DNA from: Streptomyces sp. P9-A4
GTDB lineage: Bacteria > Actinomycetota > Actinomycetes > Streptomycetales > Streptomycetaceae
Assembly (NCBI RefSeq): GCF_036634195.1
Contig: NZ_JAZIFY010000001.1
Span: forward strand, 2,986,501 to 3,050,500
DNA: 64,000 nt
Direction: 5' to 3'
The notes beneath the pieces were generated by a model. That model was given only the letters and a program-made list of their open reading frames with translations. It was not told the DNA's origin and made no database searches. Positions 30,130 to 39,367 of the stretch are shown here, one piece after another; position 1 is the first letter of the stretch; each line of letters opens with the position of its first letter. Position numbers and translations under genes: made by a program.

Positions 30130-30351
30130 TCAGAGGTGGTGCGGCGGCTTCTCGTCGAGGAAGCGCGCGAGGTCGGCGGCGCTGTCGCCACCGGCCGGAG
30201 GCCGCTCGCCCCATCCACGGTCCGTGTCGTCCGCGGACTGCCGATCCAGCGGATCGTCGAAGACGAGTCTCGGCTTCGGACTGTTCTCGGGGCTGGAAGT
30301 TACGCCGGGCCGCTTCGCGTCTCGCGGTCCGTGGGCGGGGGCGGTGCTCAT
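30130..30351 (-). CDS. Small conserved-type hydrophilic protein
   Basis: 73 residues, MSTAPAHGPRDAKRPG... ending DLARFLDEKPPHHL. Charged and proline-rich throughout, without membrane segments, so probably disordered. The ending DLARFLDEKPPHHL looks like a tail I associate with small proteins of Streptomyces at this locus, but no function is known. It is convergent with mscL and has the strong codon bias of a real gene. Confidence 0.6.
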   Translation of the reverse strand: MSTAPAHGPRDAKRPGVTSSPENSPKPRLVFDDPLDRQSADDTDRGWGERPPAGGDSAADLARFLDEKPPHHL

Positions 30352-30405
30352 ACCTCCAGGGTACGCCGGTGGGACTGCGGGTCAGCGGGTCGCCGGGTCA
30401 CCGCA

Positions 30406-30858
30406 TCAGCGGTCCTTCGGGTCGACGACCCAGAGGCCGAGCACGACGAGGAACGACAGGACGAGGAAGCCCGCACCCCACCACGCGGTGCCGGTGTCGC
30501 CGGTCATCCACTCGTCCACCACGATGGTCAGCCCCCAGAGCTGGCCGATGACCACCGTGAGCGCCAGCGTCAGCCGGGCCGTCAGCTTGGCGGAGCGCTC
30601 GGGTTCCTGCTCCGTGCCGGCCCCGGGACCCGGCCCGGTGCGGGTGATCCGGGGGTCGCCGTATCCGCTGGTGGCGCGGATCTGCGGGTATCGCTCGCGC
30701 ACGGGGCGGTTCAGGCGCGGCTGCGCGCTGCCGGGGGTGTACACGGGGCGGGGAGGAGCGGCTTCCGGGACGGCCGGAGCCGCCGCCGCTTCCGGGGTCT
30801 TGGGGGCTGCCGGGGTCGTCGGGGCTTCCGGGTCCCGGGGGAACGGGCTCTCGGTCAT
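30406..30858 (-). CDS. Two-span membrane protein, last gene of the molybdoenzyme operon
   Basis: 150 residues: a proline/alanine-rich cytoplasmic half (1-85) with RLNRPVRERYPQIRATSGYG, then two membrane helices (LTARLTLALTVVIGQLWGLTI and GAGFLVLSFLVVLGLWVV) and a short KDR end. Its ATG overlaps the stop of the Rieske gene (ATGA), which ties it to the redox operon. It may be a small structural subunit or assembly factor of the complex. No family recognised. Confidence 0.75.
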   Translation of the reverse strand: MTESPFPRDPEAPTTPAAPKTPEAAAAPAVPEAAPPRPVYTPGSAQPRLNRPVRERYPQIRATSGYGDPRITRTGPGPGAGTEQEPERSAKLTARLTLALTVVIGQLWGLTIVVDEWMTGDTGTAWWGAGFLVLSFLVVLGLWVVDPKDR

Positions 30859-31484
30859 GTGCGCTCACTCCGCTCCGGGCCGGCGGCGCTTCGGCAGATA
30901 CGGAGGGCGTCGCCCTGCTCGCGGCAGAGGCCGTCCCTGGCGCTCTCGCCCGAGCGGGCGGTGCCGATCGCCCACACGCTGCCGTCGACCTGCTCCACGA
31001 GCAGCACCTTCGGCAGGGCGCGGGGCGGGGGTCCAGCGGTGACCTCGCCGGTCCGCGCGTCGAAGATCCCCTCGTGGCAGGGGCAGTACAGCTCGCCCTC
31101 GCTGCCCCGCTCCTTGCGCCACAGCACGGCGCAGGCGAGATGGGTGCAGACGGCGGAGTAGCCGGCCAGGGTGCCGTCGTCCAGGCGAACGGCGACCGCG
31201 CGATCCCCGTCGCCGGGGTAGCGGAAGGCGAGGGACTCGCCGGGCTCGATCCGGTCGGCGACCTTCTTCGGCTCGGGCGCCCCGTCGCTGTCGCCGTGCC
31301 GGTGCAGGATGCCGGAGGCGACGGCGACACCGCCGACGGCGAGGCCGCCGGAGACGGTGGCGACGATCCGCAGGTAGTCGCGGCGGGAGGTGAGCGCGTC
31401 GGCGGCGATCCGGTCGTGGAGCGCTGCCTGTGCCGCGTCGGAGTGGGGGTCCGAGGCGGGCGGCTGGGGGTCGGTGACGCTCAA
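30855..31484 (-). CDS. Rieske [2Fe-2S] protein with twin-arginine signal, molybdoenzyme operon
   Basis: 209 residues from TTG 31484, which overlaps the ferredoxin stop (TTGA). A twin-arginine signal/anchor is at 33-55 (SRRDYLRIVATVSGGLAVGG). The Rieske site is CTHLAC...CPCHEG: two Cys and two His ligands in the usual CxHxxC and CxCHxG order. The domain should sit outside the membrane and pass electrons between a cytochrome-b-like partner and another carrier. A Rieske subunit in a molybdopterin-oxidoreductase operon is unusual. The extra cysteines near the C-terminus (GLCREQGDALRICRSA) may form a disulfide. Confidence 0.88.
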   Translation of the reverse strand: MSVTDPQPPASDPHSDAAQAALHDRIAADALTSRRDYLRIVATVSGGLAVGGVAVASGILHRHGDSDGAPEPKKVADRIEPGESLAFRYPGDGDRAVAVRLDDGTLAGYSAVCTHLACAVLWRKERGSEGELYCPCHEGIFDARTGEVTAGPPPRALPKVLLVEQVDGSVWAIGTARSGESARDGLCREQGDALRICRSAAGPERSERT

Positions 31485-32080
31485 CGGACATCCCTTCCAT
31501 TGATCTCGACGACGGGCAGGCCGCCGGGTACCGGCCACTGGACCCGGTCGGCGGGGACGACCATCGCCACTCCGGTGGAGACGGTGGTGGTGCCGAAGGT
31601 GAAGGAGTCGGCGACCTGGACGCCGGGGCGTTCGGCCTGGAGCTCTTCGAGGGTTCCGTAGAAGAGGGCGCCGGTGGGGCAGACGGTGGCGCACATCGGG
31701 GCGAGGCCGTAGGCGGTGCGGTCGTAGCAGAGGTTGCACTTCATCTGCAGCTTCGCCTGGAGGTCGATCTTCGGTACGCCGAAGGGGCAGGCATTGACGC
31801 AGTTGGCGCAGCCGATGCAGCGGGTGGTGTCGGCCTGCTGCACGACGCCGTCGGCGGTGACGAGGATCGCGTCGGCGGGGCAGACCTCGGCGCAGGGGGC
31901 GACGGGGTCCTCGCAGTGCATGCAGACGGTCGGGAGGGAGGCGACGGAATGGCCCTCGTCGGGGTAGTCGAGGTGGATCATCGACTTGCCGCGGTGGGAG
32001 TCGCATTCGCGGCAGGCGGAGACACAGGCCTGGCAGCCGATGCAGCGGCCCGGGTCGATGAAGATCGTGCGGCCCATCAT
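31481..32080 (-). CDS. Four-cluster 4Fe-4S ferredoxin subunit of the molybdoenzyme
   Basis: 199 residues from ATG 32080. Four groups of cysteines, starting with RCIGCQACVSACRECD (residues 12-25) and including VCMHCEDPVAPCAEVCPADA, RCIGCANCVNACPFGVPK and MKCNLCYDRT...CATVCPTGA. This matches the beta subunit of complex iron-sulfur molybdoenzymes (FdnH/DmsB/NrfC type). It would carry electrons from the catalytic subunit to the membrane subunit. No TAT signal is seen, so the complex probably faces the cytoplasm. It starts seven bases after the catalytic gene. Confidence 0.92.
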   Translation of the reverse strand: MMGRTIFIDPGRCIGCQACVSACRECDSHRGKSMIHLDYPDEGHSVASLPTVCMHCEDPVAPCAEVCPADAILVTADGVVQQADTTRCIGCANCVNACPFGVPKIDLQAKLQMKCNLCYDRTAYGLAPMCATVCPTGALFYGTLEELQAERPGVQVADSFTFGTTTVSTGVAMVVPADRVQWPVPGGLPVVEINGRDVR

Positions 32081-32087
32081 GTGCGGG

Positions 32088-34400
32088 TCAGCTCCTCTCC
32101 GCGGTGCCGCGGCCCTGGGGGGAGGTGGGGGGCAGCGGGTCGGTGCGGGAGACCTGGGTCTCCGGGTAGGCCTGCTGGCCGGGGGCCGTGGGCGGGGCGG
32201 GGACCTCGTCGATGCGTTCGGCGGCCTCGATGCGGGCGGCGCAGACCTTGTACTCCGGGATCTTGGAGCGGGGGTCGAGGGCGTCGATGGTGAGGGCGTT
32301 GGCCGAGGTGGGGACGGGCCAGTGGTAGGGGATGAAGACGGTGTCGGGGCGGATGGCCTCGGTGACCAGGGCCGGGAGGACCTCGCTGCCGCGGCGGGTG
32401 ACGACGCGGACGGGGTCGCCGTTGCGGAAGCCGTGGGAGGGGTGGACCTCGACCCAGGGGCGGGGGGTCTGTTCGACGAGGGCGCCGAGGCGGCGGGTCT
32501 GGTTGCCGGAGAGGAAGTGGGCGACGGTGCGGCCGGTGGTGAGCGAGAGGGGGTACTCCTCGCTGTACGGGTCCATCGGCGGGTGCCATTCGACGACCTG
32601 CAGATGGATCCTGCCGTCGGGGTGGTAGCTGCCGCCGTCCTCGAAGAGGCGGGGGGTGCCGGGGTGCTCGGTGGTCGGGCAGGGCCAGGCGATGCCGCCG
32701 GTCTCCTCCAGGCGTTCGTAGGTGATGCCGTAGTAGTCGTTGACGGTTCCGGCGGAGGCGATGCGGAGTTCCTCGAAGACGGAGCGGGAGTCGGGGAACT
32801 CGAACTTGTCGCCGGCGCCGAGCCGCCTGGCCAGCTCGCACATGACCCAGGTGTCGGTGCGGACGCCGGCCGGGGGTTCCTGGGCCTTGTTGTGCTTGAC
32901 GACCCGGGCCTCGGCGTTGGCCATGACGCCCTCGTCCTCGGCCCAGACGGTGACGGGGAAGACCACGTGCGCGTTGGCGGCGGTCTCGGAGAGGAAGAAG
33001 TCGAACTGGGCGTGGAACTGGAGGGTGTCGTAGCCGTCCTTGACGGTGGCGTAGTTCGGGAGCGAGACGAAGGGGTTGTTGCAGATGCCGACGAGGCCGC
33101 GGATCTCCTCGCGCTGCATCTGCCAGACCATCTCCATCATGGAGGTGCCGGCGGGCGGGAGTTCGGCTTCGTCGATGCCCCAGATCTCGCAGATCTGGCG
33201 GCGGTGCTCGGGGTTGGTGATGGAGCGGCCGCCGGGGAGGAGGTCGGACTTCTGGCCGTGTTCGCGGCCGCCCTGGCCGTTGCCCTGACCGGTGATGGTG
33301 CCGTAGCCGGCGCCGGGCTTGCCGATGTTCCCGGTGGCGACGCAGAGGTTGATGATGCTGAGGCAGTTCTCGACGCCCTGGGAGTGGTGCTCGACGCCGC
33401 GGGCGTGCCAGGCCATGGCCTTGCCCGCGCCGGCGAACATGCGGGCGACCTGGACGATCTGCTCCTCGGGGACGCCGCAGGTCTCGGCCGACCTGGCGGG
33501 CGGGTAGTCGGCGACGGTCTGCCTGACCTCGGCCCAGCCGGTGGTGTGGGCGGCGAGGTAGGCCTCGTCGGCGAGGCCCTCGGCGACGACGACGTGGAGG
33601 ACGGCGTTGAAGAAGGCGGAGTCGGTGCCGGGCTTGAGGGCGACGTGGACGTCGGCGGTGCGGGCGACGGCGGTCTCGCGCGGGTCGACGACGATCAGGG
33701 TGGCGCCCCGGTCGCGGGCTCCCCACAGGTACTGGGTCATGACGGGGAAGCATTCGCCGACGTTGGATCCCGCGATGAGCAGGCAGTCGGTGAGGAGGAT
33801 GTCGGAGAAGGGGTTCCCGGCGCGGTCGATGCCGAAGGCGAGCTTGTTGGCGCCGGCGGCGGAGACCATGCAGAGGCGTCCGTTGTAGTCGACGTGCCGG
33901 GACTTCAGGGCGACCCGGGCGAACTTGCCGACGAGATAGGTCTTCTCGGTGAAGAGGCTCGCGCCGCCGAGGAGGCCGAAGGCGTCGTTGCCGTACTCGC
34001 CCTGGATGCGGCGGATCTCGGAGACGGTGTGGTCGAGGGCCTCGTCCCAGCTGACCTCGCGGAACTCCTCGTCGCGGCCCAGGCGCATCAGCGGGGCGGT
34101 GAGCCGGTCGGGGTGGTTGACCTGCTGGTAGGCGTTGATGCCCTTGGGGCAGAGCCGCATCCGGTTGATGTCGTGGTTGCGGGGCTCGACGCCGAAGACC
34201 TTGCCGCCGCGGTCGACGCGGAGGTACATGCCGCACTGGACGCCGCAGAAGCAGCAGTGGGTGGGGACGAGGGTCTCGCCGTTCTGGTCGGCGCGCCACC
34301 GGTCGGCGGGGATGCCACCGGCGTCGCGGAAGTCACGGGTCCCGGGCGGGGCGAGAGAGGGGTCGAGCGGCAGCGCCCGGCTGGGGTCGGTCGCGGTCAC
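32088..34400 (-). CDS. Molybdopterin oxidoreductase catalytic subunit (nitrate reductase/formate dehydrogenase-like)
   Basis: 770 residues from GTG 34400, overlapping the stop of the membrane-subunit gene (GTGA). The N-terminal 4Fe-4S site uses THCCFCGVQCGM (49-58) and RLCPKG (Cys84). The likely molybdenum ligand is Cys177 in DYNGRLCMVSAAG, as in NasA/NarB and cysteine formate dehydrogenases. MGD-binding segments include LLGGASLFTEKTYLVGK, TGNIGKPGAGYGTITGQGNG and the C-terminal VFIPYHWPVPTSANALTIDA. No TAT signal. Homology alone does not separate nitrate reduction from formate oxidation. Nearby nirBD and narK favour nitrate; nearby pflBA favours formate. Confidence 0.88.
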   Translation of the reverse strand: MTATDPSRALPLDPSLAPPGTRDFRDAGGIPADRWRADQNGETLVPTHCCFCGVQCGMYLRVDRGGKVFGVEPRNHDINRMRLCPKGINAYQQVNHPDRLTAPLMRLGRDEEFREVSWDEALDHTVSEIRRIQGEYGNDAFGLLGGASLFTEKTYLVGKFARVALKSRHVDYNGRLCMVSAAGANKLAFGIDRAGNPFSDILLTDCLLIAGSNVGECFPVMTQYLWGARDRGATLIVVDPRETAVARTADVHVALKPGTDSAFFNAVLHVVVAEGLADEAYLAAHTTGWAEVRQTVADYPPARSAETCGVPEEQIVQVARMFAGAGKAMAWHARGVEHHSQGVENCLSIINLCVATGNIGKPGAGYGTITGQGNGQGGREHGQKSDLLPGGRSITNPEHRRQICEIWGIDEAELPPAGTSMMEMVWQMQREEIRGLVGICNNPFVSLPNYATVKDGYDTLQFHAQFDFFLSETAANAHVVFPVTVWAEDEGVMANAEARVVKHNKAQEPPAGVRTDTWVMCELARRLGAGDKFEFPDSRSVFEELRIASAGTVNDYYGITYERLEETGGIAWPCPTTEHPGTPRLFEDGGSYHPDGRIHLQVVEWHPPMDPYSEEYPLSLTTGRTVAHFLSGNQTRRLGALVEQTPRPWVEVHPSHGFRNGDPVRVVTRRGSEVLPALVTEAIRPDTVFIPYHWPVPTSANALTIDALDPRSKIPEYKVCAARIEAAERIDEVPAPPTAPGQQAYPETQVSRTDPLPPTSPQGRGTAERS

Positions 34401-35551
34401 TTGAAGCCCTTCTTCACTTGGTCGAGGTAGGCGTTGCCGCGCAGGACGCGCTTGCAGCGGGGGCAGTACTCGGCCCATTCGGCGAAGCCGAGGTCGAGGT
34501 CGCGCATGGTGCCCTGGAGGTTCGCCATGTACGGGGCGGTGTCGATGGGCTCGTGGCAGCGGCGGCAGGCGAGGGCTTCCTCGTCCTTGCGGCGGGAGGT
34601 GTACTTGAAGAGCTGCATGCCGACGGCGGCGGGCCGCTGGACGATGTGGAAGAACTTCCCGAAGGGGATGTAGATGAGGGTGAAGACCACCGACACCATG
34701 TGGAGGATCGCGAGGAACTCGTAGCCTCCGCCGTGCAGGAAGATCGACGAGAAGGTGAGCAGCAGCCCGGTCACGGAGATGACGACGAGGGCGATCAGCG
34801 GCACCAGGTCGTAGGCGAAGCGCTGGCCGGTGACGGCCCCGCGGTCCTTCATGCGGCGCCAGAGGAAGTAGGCGGCGCCGGAGATGACGAGCACGGCGGC
34901 GATGTCGAGGCCGTGGAACATCAGCCAGCCGAAGACGCTGAGCGAGTCGAAGCCGATGATCTTGAGGCCCCAGATCCGCATCTCGTAGCCGGGGCCCGAG
35001 CCGGTGGAGGAGGTGAAGGTGAACCAGCCCCAGGTCAGCGGGAAGGTGATCGCGGCGGCGAGCAGACAGCCCCAGAAGACGAGCTGGTGGGCGGCCCAGC
35101 GGGCGTGGGAGCGGGCGCCGAGGAACTTCTGGAAGCCGAGGTAGGTGGCGATCATCTTCGGCAGCGCGGTGGGCGCTCTGCGGAAGTTCGCCGCGGAGAA
35201 GAAGGAGCCCCAGCCCTTGCGGAAGAGGCGGCGGGCGCCGGGGGCGGAGATCCAGACCGTGTAGCGGTAGGCGATGCCGAAGGCGAGGAAGACGGTGGCG
35301 ACGGCGTAGGGCAGGAGGGCAGAGTCGAAGTCGCGGAGCAGGCGGCTGCCGAGGACGATCGCGAGGATCAGCAGGACGGAGACGGCGGTCCCGGCGAGGG
35401 TGGCGCGGCGGCGGACGGCTGCCGGGGTCTGGGGCGGGAGGCCCGCCGCCGGGTCTCGCGGACTCCCCCGGTCGGGGGCGTTCACGGCGGTTCCGGTGGC
35501 CGGGTCGCCCGGCGGGGGTGTCGGCTCGGCGGTCTGCGGTGGCTCGGTCAC
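34397..35551 (-). CDS. Cytochrome-b/NarI-like membrane subunit with C-terminal CxxC pairs
   Basis: 384 residues from GTG 35551. A proline-rich cytoplasmic leader (about 1-45) precedes about seven hydrophobic segments, including ATLAGTAVSVLLILAIVLGS, HQLVFWGCLLAAAITFPLTW and FAYDLVPLIALVVISVTGLL. Histidines in or near the helices could ligate heme, as in NarI-like subunits. The soluble end has ACRRCHEPIDTAPYM and EYCPRCKRVL, two CxxC pairs that could hold iron-sulfur or zinc. First gene of the five-gene operon, so its upstream region should hold the promoter. Quinone or Rieske coupling is inferred only. Confidence 0.8.
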   Translation of the reverse strand: MTEPPQTAEPTPPPGDPATGTAVNAPDRGSPRDPAAGLPPQTPAAVRRRATLAGTAVSVLLILAIVLGSRLLRDFDSALLPYAVATVFLAFGIAYRYTVWISAPGARRLFRKGWGSFFSAANFRRAPTALPKMIATYLGFQKFLGARSHARWAAHQLVFWGCLLAAAITFPLTWGWFTFTSSTGSGPGYEMRIWGLKIIGFDSLSVFGWLMFHGLDIAAVLVISGAAYFLWRRMKDRGAVTGQRFAYDLVPLIALVVISVTGLLLTFSSIFLHGGGYEFLAILHMVSVVFTLIYIPFGKFFHIVQRPAAVGMQLFKYTSRRKDEEALACRRCHEPIDTAPYMANLQGTMRDLDLGFAEWAEYCPRCKRVLRGNAYLDQVKKGFK

Positions 35552-35643
35552 GCGGCCACGGTAGGGCCGTACGTAATCCTTTGCCCCGTTTTGGAGTCTT
35601 CTGGGGTGAGGGCTTCGCCCGGACGGCGTTCCGGGCTCTCCCT

Positions 35644-35727
35644 GAGACGGCCCGGCCCGGTGCTGAGACGGCCCGGTCCTGTGGCGGCCCGGTCGCGTGG
35701 CGGCCCCGTCGCGTGGCGGCCCGGTCC
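35644..35727. repeat. Degenerate GGCGGCCCGGTC repeats
   Basis: Imperfect tandem copies of GACGGCCCGGTCCT and GTGGCGGCCCGGTCGC fill the 3' flank of pflA up to its stop codon. No other feature is seen between 35552 and 35727 apart from the expected promoter of the molybdoenzyme operon. Confidence 0.6.
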
Positions 35728-36528
35728 TCAGATCGCGTTCAGGCCGTGGGCGCGGAAGACCTCACGGACCTCGGCGACCTGTTCGGGGCTCGGGGACGGT
35801 GTGTCGTGCAGGGTGAACGGCTTGGCGAGTGCTTGCCACTTCGCTTCGCCGAGCTTGTGGAAGGGCAGGATGTCCACGCGGGTGACGTTGCCGAGACCCC
35901 CGGCGAAGGCGGCGACTCCCTCGACGTTGGCGGGGTCGTCGGTGAGGCCCGGGACGAGGACGAAGCGGACATGGACCTCCTGGCCGAGGTCGGCGAGCCG
36001 CCTTGCGAAGTCGAGCGTGGGCCTGAGGGGCCGGCCGGTCACCTTCTTGTACGTGTCGGGGTCCCAGGACTTGATGTCGAGCAGCACCAGGTCGGTGTCC
36101 CGCAGCAGGGCGTCGGTGGCGCGGACACCCAGGAATCCCGAGGTGTCGAGCGCGGTGTGGAGGCCGAGCTCGTGCTTCATGCGGTGGAGGAGTTCACCGG
36201 TGAAGACGGGCTGGAGGAGCGGTTCGCCGCCGGAGATGGTGGCGCCGCCGCCGGAGGCGGAGATGAAGCGGACGTACTTGCTCGCCTCGGCGATCACGTC
36301 GGCGGCGGAGGTCCGCTTGCCGTTGCGCATCTTCCAGGTGTCGGGGTTGTGACAGTAGAGGCAGGTGAGGGGGCAGCCGGAGAGAAAGGTGACGAAGCGG
36401 GTGCCGGGGCCGTCGACGCCGGTGGAGAGGTCCCAGGAGTGGACCGAGCCCTCGGAGGGCCGCTGGGTGGCCGCGGCGGCCGGGGTGGCGGACAGGACCG
36501 GGATGTCGGGTCCGAGGAGTACGGCCAT
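35728..36528 (-). CDS. pflA: Pyruvate formate-lyase activating enzyme
   Basis: 266 residues from ATG 36528 with GGAGG upstream. Radical-SAM cluster motif CPLTCLYCHN (Cys52, Cys56, Cys59), the GGE motif in ATISGGEPLLQP, and HTALDTSGFLG, as in PflA. The enzyme uses S-adenosylmethionine and a 4Fe-4S cluster to create the glycyl radical on PflB. It lies about 130 bases downstream of pflB on the same strand, so the two are likely co-transcribed. The first 30 residues are longer than in E. coli and alanine-rich. Confidence 0.93.
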   Translation of the reverse strand: MAVLLGPDIPVLSATPAAAATQRPSEGSVHSWDLSTGVDGPGTRFVTFLSGCPLTCLYCHNPDTWKMRNGKRTSAADVIAEASKYVRFISASGGGATISGGEPLLQPVFTGELLHRMKHELGLHTALDTSGFLGVRATDALLRDTDLVLLDIKSWDPDTYKKVTGRPLRPTLDFARRLADLGQEVHVRFVLVPGLTDDPANVEGVAAFAGGLGNVTRVDILPFHKLGEAKWQALAKPFTLHDTPSPSPEQVAEVREVFRAHGLNAI

Positions 36529-36661
36529 GGCAGGGCCTCCGGGAAGGGGTGGAGCGAGGGTGTGGGGGGCGGGGGATGCGCGCGGCTCCGGGGCCCGGGT
36601 GAGGGTCGAGGGACCGGGCCCCGGGGCCGCGCGGGTCAGACGCTCGTCATGACCGGGTGGG

Positions 36662-38932
36662 TCAGAGCGAGCCGTGGAAGGTGCGGTTCAGGACGTCGAG
36701 CTGCTGCTCGCGGGTGAGCCGGACGAAGTTGACCGCGTATCCGGAGACCCGGATGGTCAGCTGCGGGTAGTTCTCCGGGTGCTCCATGGCGTCCATCAGC
36801 ACGTCGCGGTTGAGGACGTTGACGTTCATGTGGAAGCCGTCGCTGGCCATGTAGCCGTCGAGGACGCCCGCGAGGTTCCTGATCCGCTCTTCGGGGGTGC
36901 GGCCCAGGCCGTCGGGGGTGACGGTGTTGGTCAGCGAGATGCCGTCCTCGGCGTCCTCGTACGGGAGCTTGGCGACCGACAGGGCCGAGGCCACGTAGCC
37001 GTGGGTGTCGCGGCCGTTCATCGGGTTGGCGCCCGGCGAGAAGGGCTCGCCGGCGCGGCGCCCGTCGGGGGTGTTGCCGGTCTTCTTGCCGTAGACGACG
37101 TTGGAGGTGATCGTCAGGACGGACTGGGTGTGCTCGGCCTCGCGGTACGTGGGGTGCTTGCGGACCTTCCGCATGAACTCCTCGACCAGCCGGACCGCGA
37201 TCTCGTCGACGCGCTCGTCGTTGTTGCCGTATGCCGGGTAGTCGCCCTCGATGACGTAGTCGGTGGCGAGGCCGGTCTCGTCCCGGACCGGGCTGACCTT
37301 GGCGTACTTGACGGCGGCGAGGGAGTCGGCGGCGACCGCGAGGCCGGCGATGCCGCAGGCCATGGTGCGGCGCACGTCGCGGTCGTGGAGCGCCATCTCG
37401 ATGCGCTCGTAGGCGTACCGGTCGTGCATGTAGTGGATGACGTTCAGGGCGTGGACGTAGACGCTCGCGAGCCATTCCATCTGCTCGTCGAACTTGGCCA
37501 TGACCTCGTCGTAGTCGAGGACCTCGGAGGTGAGGGCGCCGGTGGACGGGCCGACCTGGGCGCCGGACTTCTCGTCCCGGCCGCCGTTGATCGCGTAGAG
37601 GAGGGTCTTGGCGAGGTTCACCCGGGCGCCGAAGAACTGCATCTGCTTGCCGACGGGCATCGCGGAGACGCAGCAGGCGATGGCGGTGTCGTCGCCGAAG
37701 CGCGGGCGCATCAGCTCGTCCGACTCGTACTGCACGGAGGAGGTGTCGATGGAAACCCTCGCGCAGAACTCCTTGAAGCCCTGGGGGAGCTGCGGCGACC
37801 AGAAGACGGTCATGTTCGGCTCGGGGGCCGGGCCGAGGTTGTAGAGGGTCTGGAGGTAGCGGAAGGAGGTCCGGGTGACCAGCGGGCGGCCGTCCTCGCC
37901 CATGCCGGCGATGGACTCGGTGACCCAGGTGGGGTCGCCGGAGAACAGCTCGTCGTACTCCGGGGTGCGCAGGAAGCGGACGATGCGGAGCTTGATGATG
38001 AAGTCGTCGACGAGTTCCTGGGCCTGCTCCTCGGTGAGGAGACCGGCGTCGATGTCGCGCTGGAGGTAGACGTCGAGGAAGGTGGAGGTGCGGCCGAGGG
38101 ACATCGCGGCGCCGTTCTGCTCCTTCACGGCGGCGAGGTAGGCGAAGTACAGCCACTGGATCGCCTCGCGGCCGGTGGTGGCGGGGCCGGAGATGTCGTG
38201 TCCGTAGGAGGCGGCCATCGCCTTGAGTTCACCGAGGGCGCGGATCTGCTCGGACAGCTCCTCGCGGAGCCGGATGGTCTCTTCGAGCGAACGGTTCCCG
38301 GCGGGGAGGGAGTTGAGCTCCTCCTTCTCCTCCTTCTTCACCTGGACGAGGTGGTCGACGCCGTAGAGGGCGACCCGGCGGTAGTCGCCGATGATGCGGC
38401 CGCGGCCGTAGGCGTCGGGGAGTCCGGTGACGATGCCGGCCTTGCGGGCGGCGCGGATCTCGGGGGTGTAGGCGTCGAAGACACCGGCGTTGTGGGTCTT
38501 GCGGTACTCGGTGAAGACCTTCTCCAGCTCCTGGGAGACGGGGTAGCCGTAGGTCTCCAGGGCGCCGGCGACCATGCGCCAGCCGCCGTAGGGCATGATC
38601 GCCCGCTTGAGCGGGGCCTCGGTCTGGAGGCCGACGATCAGGTCCTTGTCGCGGTCGATGTACCCGGGGGCGTGGGCCGTGATGGTGGAGGGCACGTCGT
38701 ACGAGACGTCGTAGACGCCCTTGGCGCGCTCCTCGGGGAACTTGTCCGTGATGGCCTTCCACACGGCGGTGGTCCGCTCGGTGGGGCCGGCGAGGAAGGA
38801 GTCGTCGCCCTCGTACGGCGTGTAGTTCTGCTGGATGAAGTCGCGGACGTCGATGGCGTCGCGCCAGAGTCCGCCCTTGAAGCCCTTCCAGGCCCGCTCG
38901 GTCACCGTTGCCTCAGCAGGAGTCGCAGTCAC
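36662..38932 (-). CDS. pflB: Pyruvate formate-lyase (formate C-acetyltransferase)
   Basis: 756 residues from GTG 38932; GAGGG about nine bases upstream favours this over GTG 38941. The active-site cysteine pair is in [16 protein letters not shown], and the glycyl-radical site is RVSGYAVNF (Gly731), 26 residues from the end, as in true PFL. It splits pyruvate with CoA into acetyl-CoA and formate under anoxia and is destroyed by oxygen, so its presence in a streptomycete-like aerobe is notable. Possible oxygen-response boxes lie at 39012-39046 upstream. Confidence 0.94.
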   Translation of the reverse strand: MTATPAEATVTERAWKGFKGGLWRDAIDVRDFIQQNYTPYEGDDSFLAGPTERTTAVWKAITDKFPEERAKGVYDVSYDVPSTITAHAPGYIDRDKDLIVGLQTEAPLKRAIMPYGGWRMVAGALETYGYPVSQELEKVFTEYRKTHNAGVFDAYTPEIRAARKAGIVTGLPDAYGRGRIIGDYRRVALYGVDHLVQVKKEEKEELNSLPAGNRSLEETIRLREELSEQIRALGELKAMAASYGHDISGPATTGREAIQWLYFAYLAAVKEQNGAAMSLGRTSTFLDVYLQRDIDAGLLTEEQAQELVDDFIIKLRIVRFLRTPEYDELFSGDPTWVTESIAGMGEDGRPLVTRTSFRYLQTLYNLGPAPEPNMTVFWSPQLPQGFKEFCARVSIDTSSVQYESDELMRPRFGDDTAIACCVSAMPVGKQMQFFGARVNLAKTLLYAINGGRDEKSGAQVGPSTGALTSEVLDYDEVMAKFDEQMEWLASVYVHALNVIHYMHDRYAYERIEMALHDRDVRRTMACGIAGLAVAADSLAAVKYAKVSPVRDETGLATDYVIEGDYPAYGNNDERVDEIAVRLVEEFMRKVRKHPTYREAEHTQSVLTITSNVVYGKKTGNTPDGRRAGEPFSPGANPMNGRDTHGYVASALSVAKLPYEDAEDGISLTNTVTPDGLGRTPEERIRNLAGVLDGYMASDGFHMNVNVLNRDVLMDAMEHPENYPQLTIRVSGYAVNFVRLTREQQLDVLNRTFHGSL

Positions 38933-39011
38933 TGCCCGCACCGCCCTCTTCGAGTCATTCGATCGCGTCGTTGCTTACCTCCATTGCACTCCTTCTGATC
39001 GATCATCCCGG

Positions 39012-39046
39012 TCGGCATTGGTCACCGGTCGACGGCCTTTGGTCCT
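39012..39046 (-). promoter_or_regulatory. Tandem DevR/OsdR-like boxes upstream of pflB
   Basis: On the minus strand AGGACCAAAGGCCG (39046-39033) and GTGACCAATGCCGA (39025-39012) share GACCAA-G cores and are exactly 21 bases (two turns) apart, 80-110 bases upstream of the pflB start. They resemble the GGGAC-type boxes of the dormancy regulator DevR/OsdR, but the match is partial. Confidence 0.35.
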
Positions 39047-39060
39047 GTGCCGGGAACGCC

Positions 39061-39088
39061 GGAAGGCCCCACCGGAGCGGGACCTTCC
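39061..39088 (-). terminator. Hairpin downstream of the narK fragment
   Basis: GGAAGG (39061-39066) with CCTTCC (39083-39088), extended inward by CCC/GGG with one bulge; it lies just past the narK-fragment stop on the minus strand and before the pflB promoter region. Confidence 0.55.
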
Positions 39089-39109
39089 GAGAGGGGTGCG
39101 GAGCGGGGC

Positions 39110-39334
39110 TCAGCTGGGTGCCTCGGCGTTCTTACGGGCGTAGAACCACCAGGTCACGACCATGCAGCTGACGTAGAAGGCGACGAAGCCCCACATCGCG
39201 CTGGTCACGGCCACCGAGCCGAACAGGGCCGGGATGAAGAAGAAGCCGTGGGCGGCGATGGCCGAGGTGAAACCGGTGACCGCGCCGGACTCCATCTCCG
39301 CCTGCTTCAGCGCCCCGGTGTGCTCCGGGGTGCA
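39110..39334 (-). pseudogene. NarK-type nitrate/nitrite transporter, C-terminal fragment
   Basis: The frame between stops reads EHTGALKQAEMESGAVTGF, then two membrane segments (AHGFFFIPALFGSVAVTSAM, FVAFYVSCMVVTWWFYARK) and ends NAEAPS. This matches the last 65-70 residues of actinobacterial NarK transporters, which are normally over 400 residues. Everything upstream is lost, and there is no start with a ribosome-binding site. The breakpoint is beside short tandem duplications at 39368-39401. Nitrate uptake through this locus is therefore broken, although nirBD and the molybdoenzyme remain. Confidence 0.75.
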
Positions 39335-39367
39335 CTACGGAACCCATGGCGCTTCCCTGACTTCCCT

